A DNA stretch of 64,000 nucleotides from Pythium myriotylum. Taxonomy: Eukaryota > Oomycota > Peronosporomycetes > Pythiales > Pythiaceae. Below the pieces are notes generated by a model. The model had not been told where the DNA came from and searched no databases. It saw nothing but the letters and a program-made list of their open reading frames with translations. Numbering within the stretch: the stretch's first letter is position 1; every line of letters starts with the position of its first letter. Both the position numbers and the translations under genes were made by a program. Below, one piece after another: positions 51,494 through 61,692 of this stretch. The stretch is from the NCBI GenBank assembly GCA_023091665.1, contig JALJCQ010000015.1:372001-436000 (forward strand), given 5' to 3'.

Positions 51494-53242
51494 ATGGGCG
51501 ACCACCCGACGGTCACGACGCCCGGCGGCACCGACATCTTCGCGGGACTCTCCTCCGCCGACTACGCGGCCTTCAGCGACGAGAGCATGGCCATGCTCGT
51601 CGACGAGAACCTCGCGGCGCCGCTGCCGGCCGCGACCCGCACGAACACGCCGGCGTTCAAGTCGAGCGTCACGCCGTCGACCACGGGCTCGTCGACCTCG
51701 TCGGCGGCGGCAGATCCGTACTTGATGACGCCGCGCACGGCCGACTTCATGGCCGAGCTCGCCGGCTCGACGACGCCCGCGGCCCCGAAGGCGGATCCGG
51801 CCGCCATGCTCTTTGACCACGATCTTGTCACGAATGGACTCGGCCAAGACGACGACGAAGACGAGCTGCGTCAGGATGACCTGCCCACGCCGCTCAACTT
51901 CACGTTCACGCCCACGGGCGGAGGCGCGACCGCCGGCTCGAGGTACCACATCGCCGCCGCGCACAAACACAAGCGCGTGCGCTCGAACCCGGACGTGCTC
52001 CAGAGCTTTAGCTACCAGCAGATGATGGGCGCCAACACGTCGCCGCTGCGGCCGAGCGTGGATGGTGCGAACGCACCGCACAGATCGGTGTCGCTGCCCA
52101 CGACGCCCATGGACGCGAGCGGCGACGTCGGGCTCTCGACGAACGGCGCCAACTTTGAGCCCATGCCGGCGCCGCTGCCCATTTCGATTGGCACGGTCAA
52201 TGTCGTCACGCCCGTGGGCTTCCACGTTGGCGACAACAACACGGATGCATCGCGAGACAGCTTCCCGTCGGACATGGACTCGTTCCTCAAAGAGATGCAG
52301 TGGTCCGAACTCGCCGAGAACAACAACTCGATGAACGTCGACACTCTCGGCAGCCTCCCTGGTGACGCCGGCTACCGCACGCAACGCATCCAGGCTGGCA
52401 TGAACGAGCTCAAGATGAAGCGCAAGCGGCCGACACAGCACATGCGGCACCACTCGAACCCGGTCGACCTGCTCCATAACCTGGACCAGTTCCGCCTGCT
52501 CTCTCAACAGCAGCAAGGACAGCACCAAGTCACGCCGCCGCCGTCACCTCCACCTATGCAGTTCCCGTCGCCCACAAAGCTTGGTAACATGATGCCAATC
52601 CAGCATCCACAACAGATGCAGGGCGGCCTGCCGCCGCAGATGATGGCGCAACCCAACCAGTTTGTCCCGCACGGTATGATGATGCAGGATATGCAGTTCC
52701 AGGTGCCAACAGACATCGCGAACGGCTCTGCTCGGTCGCTCCACTCGCGGAGATCGTCGATGCCCAACTCGGCCTTCGCGCGCGGCCGCAACCATCGCCG
52801 CGCTGCCTCGCGAGGGTCCACGGGGCTGTCCATGGATATGTCGCAGCTGAATCTCGAGTTCCTCACGTTGCCCGAAGATGAGTTCCAGCAGCAACTGCAG
52901 CACCAGCGACAGCAGCAGGCCTTCCAGCATGCAATGAGTGGCCAGTTCCCGTCGCCGCCGTCGTCACCGCCGCTCCAGGACTTTCAGCAGCAGCTGCAGA
53001 ACTCGCCTCCGAAGCCAGGTGGATTCATGGGCGAGCTGGAGATGGAGAAAAATCGCAAGTCGTACAAGTGTGGTCGCTGCGGGAAGCCGAAAGTTGGCCA
53101 TGTGTGTACAATGCCAGACCTTCGCAATAACTGGTCCCAGGTTGACATTGAGGTCACCAAGGGCATCAAGGTCGTCCGTGTCAACTGCCACATCGTGGCC
53201 ACGAAGAACAAGTGGATCCCGCAGCACGAAGATAATCTTTAG
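51494..53242 (+). CDS. Gln/Pro-rich protein with Cys-containing C-terminal domain
   Basis: 582 residues from MGDHPTVTTPGGTDIF (ATG 51494). The first 500 residues are low-complexity with Gln, Met and Pro runs (QQQQGQHQVTPPPSPPP, QHQRQQQAFQHAMSGQ) and short basic islands (MKRKRPTQHMRHHS), typical of transcription-related or RNA-granule proteins. The only compact domain is the last 60 residues: YKCGRCGKPKVGHVC gives three Cys plus a His, then DLRNNWSQVDIEVTKGIKVV and HIVATKNKW. I do not recognise it as a named domain; zinc binding is likely. Cellular role is not known; nuclear regulator is a guess. Start is supported by the sharp change from untranslated leader and by length. Confidence 0.75.
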   Translation: MGDHPTVTTPGGTDIFAGLSSADYAAFSDESMAMLVDENLAAPLPAATRTNTPAFKSSVTPSTTGSSTSSAAADPYLMTPRTADFMAELAGSTTPAAPKADPAAMLFDHDLVTNGLGQDDDEDELRQDDLPTPLNFTFTPTGGGATAGSRYHIAAAHKHKRVRSNPDVLQSFSYQQMMGANTSPLRPSVDGANAPHRSVSLPTTPMDASGDVGLSTNGANFEPMPAPLPISIGTVNVVTPVGFHVGDNNTDASRDSFPSDMDSFLKEMQWSELAENNNSMNVDTLGSLPGDAGYRTQRIQAGMNELKMKRKRPTQHMRHHSNPVDLLHNLDQFRLLSQQQQGQHQVTPPPSPPPMQFPSPTKLGNMMPIQHPQQMQGGLPPQMMAQPNQFVPHGMMMQDMQFQVPTDIANGSARSLHSRRSSMPNSAFARGRNHRRAASRGSTGLSMDMSQLNLEFLTLPEDEFQQQLQHQRQQQAFQHAMSGQFPSPPSSPPLQDFQQQLQNSPPKPGGFMGELEMEKNRKSYKCGRCGKPKVGHVCTMPDLRNNWSQVDIEVTKGIKVVRVNCHIVATKNKWIPQHEDNL

Positions 53243-53806
53243 AGGGGATCTCCACGATCCGTCCTCGCCCCGGATCGTACGCATCACCACGTTCTCGCGA
53301 CGGCAACTCCTTCGAACTACCATGTGTGCATTTTGGAATCAATGTGGAAAAGGGATAATGATGGGAGTTTGGCTGTTGACCTTTCTTGGCATTCGGAGTC
53401 CAGCTTGTCGAGTCATGGCAAGATTGCCCATCGGTCTCTTCTGATCCCTTCCGTCTTGTCATGTGTGTATGCGACTGGTCTAATTGACTAAGCAGACACA
53501 GCTGCTGAAGAAAGCGACGTAAGATGTCAGGGGAGCATGTTGCACTCGTGCACAGTTCACAGTGAGAAAGCTCGGCTCATGAATGGATCTCGCGTGCAAT
53601 CTTCCACTCATGTTCAGAGAGGTAGTCACTGGACAGATTACCACGATTGTGAAGTGAGGTCGTGAGGAACTATGACGCCTCCGCTGCTCAATGAGTTCGA
53701 TGTAGCGTTGATCAGAGAGTATAATGCCCGGCCCTTTAATCAGAGAAACGAAGTTCCACAAGATTGTATAAGTCTGGGATGCATCTCGACCATAAGTATT
53801 CGGCGA
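53243..53806. other. Intergenic region between convergent genes
   Basis: About 560 bp between the 3' ends of the Gln-rich gene and the longin-like gene. No gene, RNA or repeat could be supported. Confidence 0.5.
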
Positions 53807-54334
53807 TCATTTGACTGGGAATGGCTTGAGTTTGCTCATCTGCTCAATCGAGTTCTCGTCTGAGTTCTCCCAGTGACCGTGTTGGACCATTTCGTCGAGA
53901 GCGGCAACCAAACGTGGGTAGTTTGTCATCAGGCTCGCCTCGGTCAGCTTTTTCTCAAGCTGTGTGACCATGACAGCGTTTACCAGCGACATCATCTCAG
54001 CCACTTTGTGCAAGTCCACACTCGGATCAGACATCAGAGCCACTCAACCTCCATCAAAAAAAAGTTACTTACTCACAAGCTCATCGTACTCGTGGCTCCC
54101 TGAGAGAATCACGCGCAGCTCACCAATCGCGCGAAGCACGACAAATTGGTTATCGCACACGAGAAACTGTTCCGCGGGAGCTGTCTTGGACCAGAGTTGC
54201 GGGAGTTGCTGCGAGCAGATCCGCGCCAAGTGTGACTCGTAGCGCTTCCGACCATCGAGCGAGATTGCTGGGTCGAAATAACGCGCGAGGAGAACGTAGT
54301 TCTCGTCGTTCAGAATCAGTAAGCTGTGGAGCAT
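53807..54334 (-). CDS. Longin-like small adaptor/coat subunit (165 aa)
   Basis: CDS on minus is 54334-54073 joined to 54042-53807. It starts MLHSLLILNDENYVLLARYF, a first strand and pattern typical of longin-fold small subunits of clathrin adaptors (sigma) and COPI zeta. EQFLVCDNQFVVLRAIGELR follows. The second part, LVNAVMVTQLEKKLTEASL with a final LDEMVQHGHW, fits the C-terminal helices. The two parts are in different frames. A perfect GTAAGT donor (54072) and an AG (54043) would join them in frame, giving an intron of only 30 nt. The precise family (AP, COPI, TSET or other) is not clear. It probably works in vesicle coats. Confidence 0.6.
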
Positions 54335-54496
54335 AACGATAAACGGAGTGGAAAGTATCTTGTGCAATCCCCAGAAGAAAAATGGCAAAAGCCCCATTGT
54401 GGATTTTGAAGGGGTTTGAACCAATCCTACGGAATGTGGTCTCCAAGGGACACATCCGTGATATCAGACGAGATACAAATCATCACCTCCACCCTT

Positions 54497-57400
54497 TTAT
54501 GACGACTCTTCCACGGTGGCGAGATGGATCGCGATACGCTTAAGCGTGTCCTTCAGATCCTCCTAAGATGGTGATAGAACGAGAGTTAGCTAGATGGCCC
54601 TGTACATCTGAGAAGAAACGAATACACAAACCTCATCGTTCTCGGCCTCATAAACTTCAACTGCAGCCTCAATAATTGAGTCCCTGCGGGCGATAGATTT
54701 CTTCAGTGCCGCAAGCTCTTTTGGCTTGACGCCATCCAACTCTGACGCAAAGTGAAGCAACTGTTTCTCCATCACCAGCGTGCGAGAGACCGAAGATGAG
54801 CGCCGGCGAGACCGATGCCCGAGAATGCGCTTCAGCGTGTCCACGAAGTCCGCGTCCTCTAGCGTTTCACGATACACGTCAAATGCTGCGAGCGTCGCAG
54901 GATCTTGAACCACTACGAAGTGCTCAATTTCCGCCAATTCCTCCCTCGTAAGGCCCAACTCTTTGCGGTTGTTCACTAGGCGGGCCAAAATCACTCGAAA
55001 CTCCTGTTTCTCTTCATCATGCGCAGGCTCTTGGGTCTTGGATGGGCTGGTAGCTTCGGCTCCACTTTTCAGACCTTCCAACCGAGCGAGTCGCACGAGG
55101 GTATCAGCAAACTCGTCACTATTGTTGTCGCCGAGGAAAACGACGAACGCTGCGATAAGTCGATCATCGCGCGCGTGCATCAACTTCTCCAGCACGCCAC
55201 GAGGACTCACGCGGCCCTCCTTTTCGAGGGGACGGATCCATTGAGCCATAATCTTGCTCTTGTTCTGATCCCATGCAGTAAGGTCACACAGACGCCATAA
55301 CGTGTCCACGAGCTCGCGAGCATCGCGCATCTCGTTGTAAACGTCGATAATGGCGAATACCCGGTCATCGCCCTTCGCCAGCAGTCCCAGGAGCAACTCA
55401 ATCTGCCACTTCGCCAATCGTCCTTTGGTGCCTAAAATTTCAATCAGCCTCGCGGCGAAGTACGCCTCGGAGTCGGCATCAAACTGGGCGGAAGAGGTGA
55501 TCTGCAGACCGTTTGTTTCCGATGGAGGAATTGGCGACGATGGAGGTGTCGTTGGGGCCGCTCCCTTCTTCGGAGGAGGCGAGGAGCAGCGCGGAGCGTC
55601 TCCAAAGTTTGCGTGTTTGACAATGAGTAGCAAAGTCTCGACGAGTTCCTTGACGTCACTGTCCGACTCGAAAGCTTCGTTCGCAGCGATCATCGCCTCG
55701 TTCTTCTCCTCGTACAACCGGATGAGCCCATCGGCTTCGTGGGACTGAATCAGTTCTCGGTTCATCATCTCTCCGACAACTTCCACGAGTCGTAACTTCG
55801 TGTCCTGGCGCGTCGTGAACCGAGCAATGCGTAGCAGTGTGTCGCCAAAGTCCTCGACGTTCTGCTCCACCTCAAACACTTCCCAAGCAGCACGCGCCAA
55901 TTCATTCTTGCGCGCGAACAACTGCTTGACGAGCAACTTCTCGTTCATTCTCAGCACGTCGCAGTGCTGGTCAACCACCTGGTTAAACGAAGAGATTAAC
56001 AACCCTTCGTTGGCCTGAACCTGGAGCTTGGCAATGCGTTGCAATGTGTCCAGCAGCTCGTTCTCGTCGCTGTCGGACACGTACACCTCGAAAGCGCTCT
56101 GCAGCAGGTTGTGGCTTTCCTCAATCAAGCCGCGCAGCACTTGCACATGGTCAGCCGTGAGCCGGCGCTGGCCGAACCACTGCTGGACGAGCTGGATCAG
56201 GCTCTCCTGCCAGTTGTCAATGGCGATGCTTTGGTCCATCTTTTCATCATCGCCCAGCTCGATCGTGATCTCCTCGACAATGGCCACGAGCTGGTTGCGA
56301 AGTGCTTGCAGCTCCCGCGTCTTCTCGAACTCCTCGACGGCCGCGAGCACTTGCATGTCACTCTGCTTCAAGAGCGCACGCAAAAGATCGTGTTCGAGCG
56401 TCGTGATCATGCTCTTCTGGTACAGCGCTTTGAGAATTTCGTGGGCGCGAATGTGGAGAGCGTGGCGGTGCGAAGGCGTCCCATTCTCGCCCTTGCGTCG
56501 AGGACTTGTGCCTCGCTTCGCGCTCGAGTACGGCGATGCCTTTCGACGCTTTGGCGACGCGTTGGCTGGGATGTCGGCGACCGTCGGAGCCGATTGCGCA
56601 GCGCCGCCGAGCGCAGCCATGCGTTTGATCGTGTTCTCGAGCTCGCTGAGGTTGTAGTCGAGCTTGTAGGACTGGAGCGCACTCAGCAGCAAGCGGTTCT
56701 CGCTCAGGATCAGGCGGATGAGTTTGATGCTCTGCTCTTCCTGGAGCGCGTGCTTATTGAGGAGCTTCTCGACCACGCCGAGCAGCTCCATGATGCTGCT
56801 CAGGCTCGCGTCCGACGTGGATGCCCGGCGGCCGAGCTTGCGCTGCTTCTCCCGGTAGAGAGAGGCTTCGCTCATCATCGCGGACTGCACGTGCGGCGAG
56901 AAGACCGTGTGCGCGATCGACACGACCTTTTTGCAGATGAGATCGATCTGCGCCGAGCTGCCTGGCGCGTCGGCGGCCACGGCGGGCGCGCGAGTGCTCT
57001 CCGCGGCCGCCGCATTCCCGCGCACGAGCGAGAGCAAGAACTGCTTCTTGCTCGCGACCGACGCGCGCTCGTTCTGCACGACGCGCAGCACGTGGTCCAC
57101 GCGCTGCTCGCAGATCTCGGCGAGCACGGCGGCCTCGAAGGCCGAGATGGAGCGGTCTTCGTCGCGCAGCGCCGCCACGAGCCGCTGGAGCCGCTGGGTC
57201 GCTTCGGCCGACGACAGCGCGCGGCCCGGCGCGTGTTCCTGGGGCGCGCCGTCGTTCAGCAACACGCGCACGTACCCGCCGGTGGGCTACATTCACAAGC
57301 GCACGACGCTCAGCTCGTCATCCCTTTAGCAGCACAACTGGTGTACGTGGTTGACCTACCGATTGGAGCAGCTCGGGCGAGAGACAGGCCACCGTCATGG

Positions 57401-57596
57401 GCACGATGCGCTGCTTGGCGCCGTGCGCGACCACGAAGCCGGCGCACGCGGCCGTCGGCTGCAGCGCGAGCGCGGCGCGCAGCACTTTGTGGAGCTCGGC
57501 GGGCGTGAGGCCGGCGTAGAGCGCGACGGTGGCAACGCGCGCGACGCTGAGCCCCACGCGCACGAGCGCGACGCCGTCGTCGCGGCGCTTGGGCAT
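54497..57596 (-). CDS. 985-residue tandem helical-repeat protein, unknown function
   Basis: Three exons on minus: 57596-57360, 57286-54632 and 54562-54497. Introns are 73 nt (GTAGGT..TGTAG) and 69 nt (GTTTGT..CTTAG), both phase 0. Start MPKRRDDGVALVRVG. Exon 1 and the start of exon 2 (LLQS then PTGGYVRVLLNDG) form a small N-terminal domain. The rest is a series of about nine or ten repeats of 70-95 residues. Each has a motif like LL..L....D..L..A...Y then acidic residues then ELVDTLLRIAKL; examples are SDSDENELLDTLQRIAKL, DARELVDTLWRLCDL and NSDEFADTLVRLARL. The last repeat is completed by exon 3 (DLKDTLKRIAIHL). It looks all-helical, like a scaffold or solenoid. No known domain is recognised. 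Confidence 0.8.
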
Positions 57597-58891
57597 GTCG
57601 GAGGAAGAGGATGAGAAAGGAGGAGTAGGGGGGGGGGGGGGGGGGGGGGGATGAGAGATGTAGAATTGGGAGAAACGGCTCGCGAGGGAAGATGGAGGTT
57701 TGGGGAAATTACGAGTCTGGACAGAGCGTAACCAGAGGGGTACACTGTGTGGACTCAGCGGGGACTCAGACTCAGATGGAGAGGAGTTTGGGGTATTACA
57801 GATATAGTCAGGTTAAGAGTGAAAAATGACGGAAGACGGTGTGGGTCCATTTTTGTGATATTGCGTTTCGTTCGTGTTAACTCCGGGGGGGGAGTTTTCT
57901 ATTTTCTCTATAGTCTGATACTGATATTTCATCAAGTGTAATAACGAAGAGCTCTCTCCTCCTCGAGAGAAAAAAAACTGGCCAGTTTCAAGAGACGCCG
58001 AAGAAGAGCGCTCCTTTCCTCCGCGGCCTTCTCGCTCCGAGAAAAGAGAGTGGGCCCGCGCGTTAATTTCGTGGTGGAGACGGCGTCGCGCCGCTCGTCA
58101 CATGCCGATCGATCTCTTTTTCCCACGCGCGCGTCATCGAGCGCATGAGTCGCGCGGCGCTCGCTGCGACATGCTCGCGAGTTAGCACCCTCAGGCTTGA
58201 AGATCGTGAGTCAAGGTGTCAGCTCAACCACCGAACCGACGAGTTAGGCCCGTGAGGGTGCACACGCCTTGGTCTCGTCCGAAAACAGAACCCACAACGA
58301 GATGGCGTCAGGAATCTCGGCAGATTCCTCCCCCGCGACGCAGTGGCTGCGGCAGAGACAGGAAGAAAGGGCGTCCGCTTGGAGCTTCCCGTTTTCTCGG
58401 CGCTTCCCACGCCCATCGAGCGAGAAGCCGCGCGAAGAAGCCTCCCCACCACGCGACCCAACGCAAGCCGGCTGCCAGCAGCTCGGTCTATCTCGACAAT
58501 CCGATTCGAGCCGAGCAGCCAGTCGCTGATTACTTCGACTGAGACACTCAATCAGCTCCATCATCATCTCGACATCGTGACTGATGATGCCTGGCGCTCC
58601 ACTGGCGCTTTTTTCGCATACTTAACTCAGTCCAACGCGGCCAGAAACGGGCCAACAACCCCAAAACAAGTGCGCTGGTCGCGCTTGTGGACCGTATTCC
58701 TTCTATTTTGGGTATCTGTAACATCTTTCGATTGGGATAGTTGGACTCGGCGAATGTCTCCAGGACGCGAGGATGAGCGACCTTGGACATTCGGCTGCTC
58801 GACGCATCCCACGCGCCCGAGAACACGAGCCGCAAGCCGCGCGTTTAGTAGCGCGCGCCATCGCCAGAATCGAATCGAATCGGCCTCGAGC
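57597..58891. other. Divergent promoter region with G-run
   Basis: The 1.3 kb between two divergent genes contains a G-run and AT-rich stretches. The frame of the downstream gene is open from 58343 without a supported start, so part of this region could be coding if an ATG at 58754 is used. Nothing else is supported. Confidence 0.5.
57628..57650 (+). repeat. Homopolymer run of 23 G
   Basis: A run of about 23 guanines 32 bp upstream of the start of the repeat-protein gene, within its 5' leader or promoter. It can form G-quadruplexes. Exact length is uncertain. Confidence 0.8.
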
Positions 58892-61504
58892 ATGGCGACG
58901 GGACTGCCGCCGCACCGCCGCCAGGCCAGCGAGGCCAGCAGCACGAGCAGCACGGTGCCGCCCACGCCGCTCGCGCTGCCGCACTGCGGCTCGCTCGCCA
59001 CCATGGACGTGCCCTGGTCGCCCGCGAGCGCCGTGCGCGACGCCGCGCCCGAGGACGACGACTTTGACGTCGACGAGGACCCCGTCGACGCCGACGACGA
59101 CGACTTGGACGGCGACGACGACGACGAGCTCGGCGAGTTCGTCAGCTACGGCGACCGCCTCTGCCTGCTCTGCGACGGCCAGCTCCTGGCGCTCACGCGC
59201 AAGTTCAACCTCTCGTACCAGCAAATGGCGCTGCTCGCGACCGCGACGCTGCTCAGCGGCGGGCTCATGGGCGTCGCGAGCTTCTTCATCTGGCGCAAGG
59301 GGCTCTTCCGCAAGCGCTACGCCGCGCTGCTCTCGGATCTCATCTACCGCGACGGCGGCGTCGAGCCGCACCGCGCGAACGAGGCCGACGACGAGCTCCA
59401 CCGCTTCAAGCTCGAACAGCTCTTGGCCTCCCACGACGACAACGACGAGCCGGCGCTGCTCGCGCGCGAGTCCTCCTCGTCCAAGACGCTCAAGAAGACC
59501 GCCGAGGCCGTGGCCTTCCGCATCTTCGAGTACGACCCCGCGACGCGCTCGATCAACTACGCGAGCCTCGGACAGCCCGTGCGCTTCGACGCGCCCGTGG
59601 TCGTGGCCCACGCCGCGTCGCGCCGCGTGATCCGGTACATGCCCCACCACGGCGCCGTGACCATTAGCCGCCCGCCGCGCAACCCGCACTTCCGCAAGGA
59701 CGTCAAGGAGAACGTGGCGCAGATCGACGCGCTCATGAAGCAGCACCAGATGCACCGCAAAGACAGCGTCGCGGCCCACAAGCAGCAGTCCAGGCCTCGC
59801 CCTCGGTCGCTCACGAGCATCCTGCAGAACGTGCTCGGCGGAGGCGACCGCACGCGCCACTCGACCGACGCCACGAGGCTCTCGTCCATGCGCAGCCGCT
59901 CGGCGAGGGACTTCGAGCTCGCGAGCCTCCGCAGGACCGTGCCTGCCGCACCGACGTCGCTGGGTCTCTTGCGCTCCACAACGTGGTCCGACCCGACGAC
60001 GAACAATGAGGCGCCACGCCGTCGTGCCTCGCAGCCGCCGCACTTCCGTCCATTTGGCTCGACCCAGCAGCAGCAGCCGCCGTCGTCGCAGTCCAAGAAG
60101 AGCGTGGCACGCTCCATCTCCGAGTCGTACGTGTCGCTTGTGCGCAACGTCAACGATGCTGTCCAGGAACAGAAGGAACGTCGCGCACTCAAGAAGCGAC
60201 GCAAGTTGCTGCTCAAGGACCTGCCCAACATGGCCTTCCCTGAGCAGGACGGCCAGTACTTCGTCGCACGTCTGCAACCACCACTCGCGCCACTGTTCCG
60301 CAGCGAGAGCAGCGGCAAGCCCAAGGTGCCGCCGCAGTTCCTGCGCTGGGGCGCGCCCATGCAGATCGTGGCCGACTACAACGGCAGTCCGTGCGGGTTC
60401 CTCTCGCGCGAGTACTACCGCGACGCGCAGCAATACATGACTTCGGAGAGCACGAGCTGCTCGCCGGCGACCATCATCCCGATCCCGGAGAGCGGCAACC
60501 TGCAAGCCATCGCCAAGGAGTCGATGCGCCTCGTGGCCAACATCGAGAAGCGGCAGGTGAAGCTGCGCATCGGCACCTACAACGTCTGGATGATGCCGCG
60601 CAAGATCTCCATGTTTGCGAGCGTCTCACCCAAGAAGAACACGCGCGCCAAGCTCATCGCCGACGTGCTGCCGCCCTGTGACGTCTGGGTCTTCACTGAG
60701 TGCTTCGACCACCGCGCACGCAGCGTGCTGCTCGACAAGCTCAAGCGTGCAGGCGGCTACTACTTCAACTCGCCCACGGTCGGCCACAAGCGTCGCGGTC
60801 CTGATGGCCGCTACCTCGACAAGATGATCAACGGCGGCGTCGTGCTTGCCAGCAAGTACCCGATCCTCGCTGTCCGCATCAAGCTTTTCCGCGAGGTCAG
60901 CGCCGGCTCGGACCGCTTCGCCGACAAGGGCGTGCTCTACTGCAAGATCCTCAAGGACGGTCTGCTTGTACACATCTTCTCAACCCACCTCCAGGCCTGG
61001 AACGACGATCTCTCGCGCACGGCTCGCCGCCAGCAGCTCGAGATCATTGCCGAGTTCATGGAGTCAATGGGCATCGACGAGCGCGTCGACTGCGTCGTCT
61101 ACGTTGGGGACCTCAATGTCAACATGTGGCTCAACAACGAGAATGGTGAGTACGACGAGATGCTCGAGATCCTGGACGCACACGATTCGTCACAGCGACA
61201 ACTCCACGCGCCGGAGGAGTCGGCCGTGCTTGCCGCGCCCCTGAACCTCAAGCAGAACCTCCAGTACTCGTTCGACGGCCGTCTGAACCCGCTCGCGAGC
61301 GACGGTCCAAGCTCGGACGGCAGCCTCGAGCTGCTCGACTACGTGCTCTACTCCAAGTCTCATCGCCAGCCATCTCGTGCGACGAGCTACGTGCAGCCTC
61401 TCTTCGCGACCACGCCGTGGATCTGGAAGAAGCAGCCGCAATACCACCTCTCCGACCACTTTCCTGTCATCAGCGAGCTCACCTTTGATATGTGGCGCGA
61501 GTGA
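58892..61504 (+). CDS. Membrane-anchored EEP-fold phosphodiesterase (neutral sphingomyelinase-like)
   Basis: 870 residues from MATGLPPHRRQASEASS (ATG 58892); an in-frame ATG at 58754 is an alternative. Residues about 50-85 are a very acidic stretch. A membrane segment lies near residues 110-132 (LLATATLLSGGLMGVASFFI). The C-terminal 320 residues are an endonuclease/exonuclease/phosphatase domain with its signature residues: RIGTYNVWMMP (Asn), VFTECFDHRA (metal-binding Glu), FSTHLQAW (His), YVGDLNVNMW (Asp and Asn) and YHLSDHFPVI (catalytic Asp-His). The THLQA and NV.M features and single TM point to sphingomyelin phosphodiesterase-type enzymes, which cleave sphingomyelin or related phospholipids; inositol phosphatases share the fold. 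The long N-terminal extension is unusual for the family. Confidence 0.82.
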   Translation: MATGLPPHRRQASEASSTSSTVPPTPLALPHCGSLATMDVPWSPASAVRDAAPEDDDFDVDEDPVDADDDDLDGDDDDELGEFVSYGDRLCLLCDGQLLALTRKFNLSYQQMALLATATLLSGGLMGVASFFIWRKGLFRKRYAALLSDLIYRDGGVEPHRANEADDELHRFKLEQLLASHDDNDEPALLARESSSSKTLKKTAEAVAFRIFEYDPATRSINYASLGQPVRFDAPVVVAHAASRRVIRYMPHHGAVTISRPPRNPHFRKDVKENVAQIDALMKQHQMHRKDSVAAHKQQSRPRPRSLTSILQNVLGGGDRTRHSTDATRLSSMRSRSARDFELASLRRTVPAAPTSLGLLRSTTWSDPTTNNEAPRRRASQPPHFRPFGSTQQQQPPSSQSKKSVARSISESYVSLVRNVNDAVQEQKERRALKKRRKLLLKDLPNMAFPEQDGQYFVARLQPPLAPLFRSESSGKPKVPPQFLRWGAPMQIVADYNGSPCGFLSREYYRDAQQYMTSESTSCSPATIIPIPESGNLQAIAKESMRLVANIEKRQVKLRIGTYNVWMMPRKISMFASVSPKKNTRAKLIADVLPPCDVWVFTECFDHRARSVLLDKLKRAGGYYFNSPTVGHKRRGPDGRYLDKMINGGVVLASKYPILAVRIKLFREVSAGSDRFADKGVLYCKILKDGLLVHIFSTHLQAWNDDLSRTARRQQLEIIAEFMESMGIDERVDCVVYVGDLNVNMWLNNENGEYDEMLEILDAHDSSQRQLHAPEESAVLAAPLNLKQNLQYSFDGRLNPLASDGPSSDGSLELLDYVLYSKSHRQPSRATSYVQPLFATTPWIWKKQPQYHLSDHFPVISELTFDMWRE

Positions 61505-61692
61505 GACGCCACCGAGCAACGCCGACGACGCCTTTATGTACAACAGTCCGATCGTCAGAGAGAGACGTGTTTATTATGATAGAATGTCAAAAATGAGAGT
61601 ACACTACCATGCCGATCTGTCTGTGCTCGCTTTCTTCTCCCCCACAAGTCTGCAACTACCGACTCGGCGGGTTTTATCTTGGAATTCAAACC

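Noticed and set aside
56039..57508. 489-codon plus-strand frame opposite the repeat-protein gene
   Set aside because: The minus strand shows periodic repeats and proper splice sites. The plus frame is a Leu/Arg/Val-rich shadow.
58703..60505. 600-codon minus-strand frame opposite the phosphodiesterase gene
   Set aside because: Its composition (Arg, Val, Ala, Glu, His) is the reverse-complement shadow of the GC-rich third positions of the plus-strand gene, which has clear catalytic motifs.
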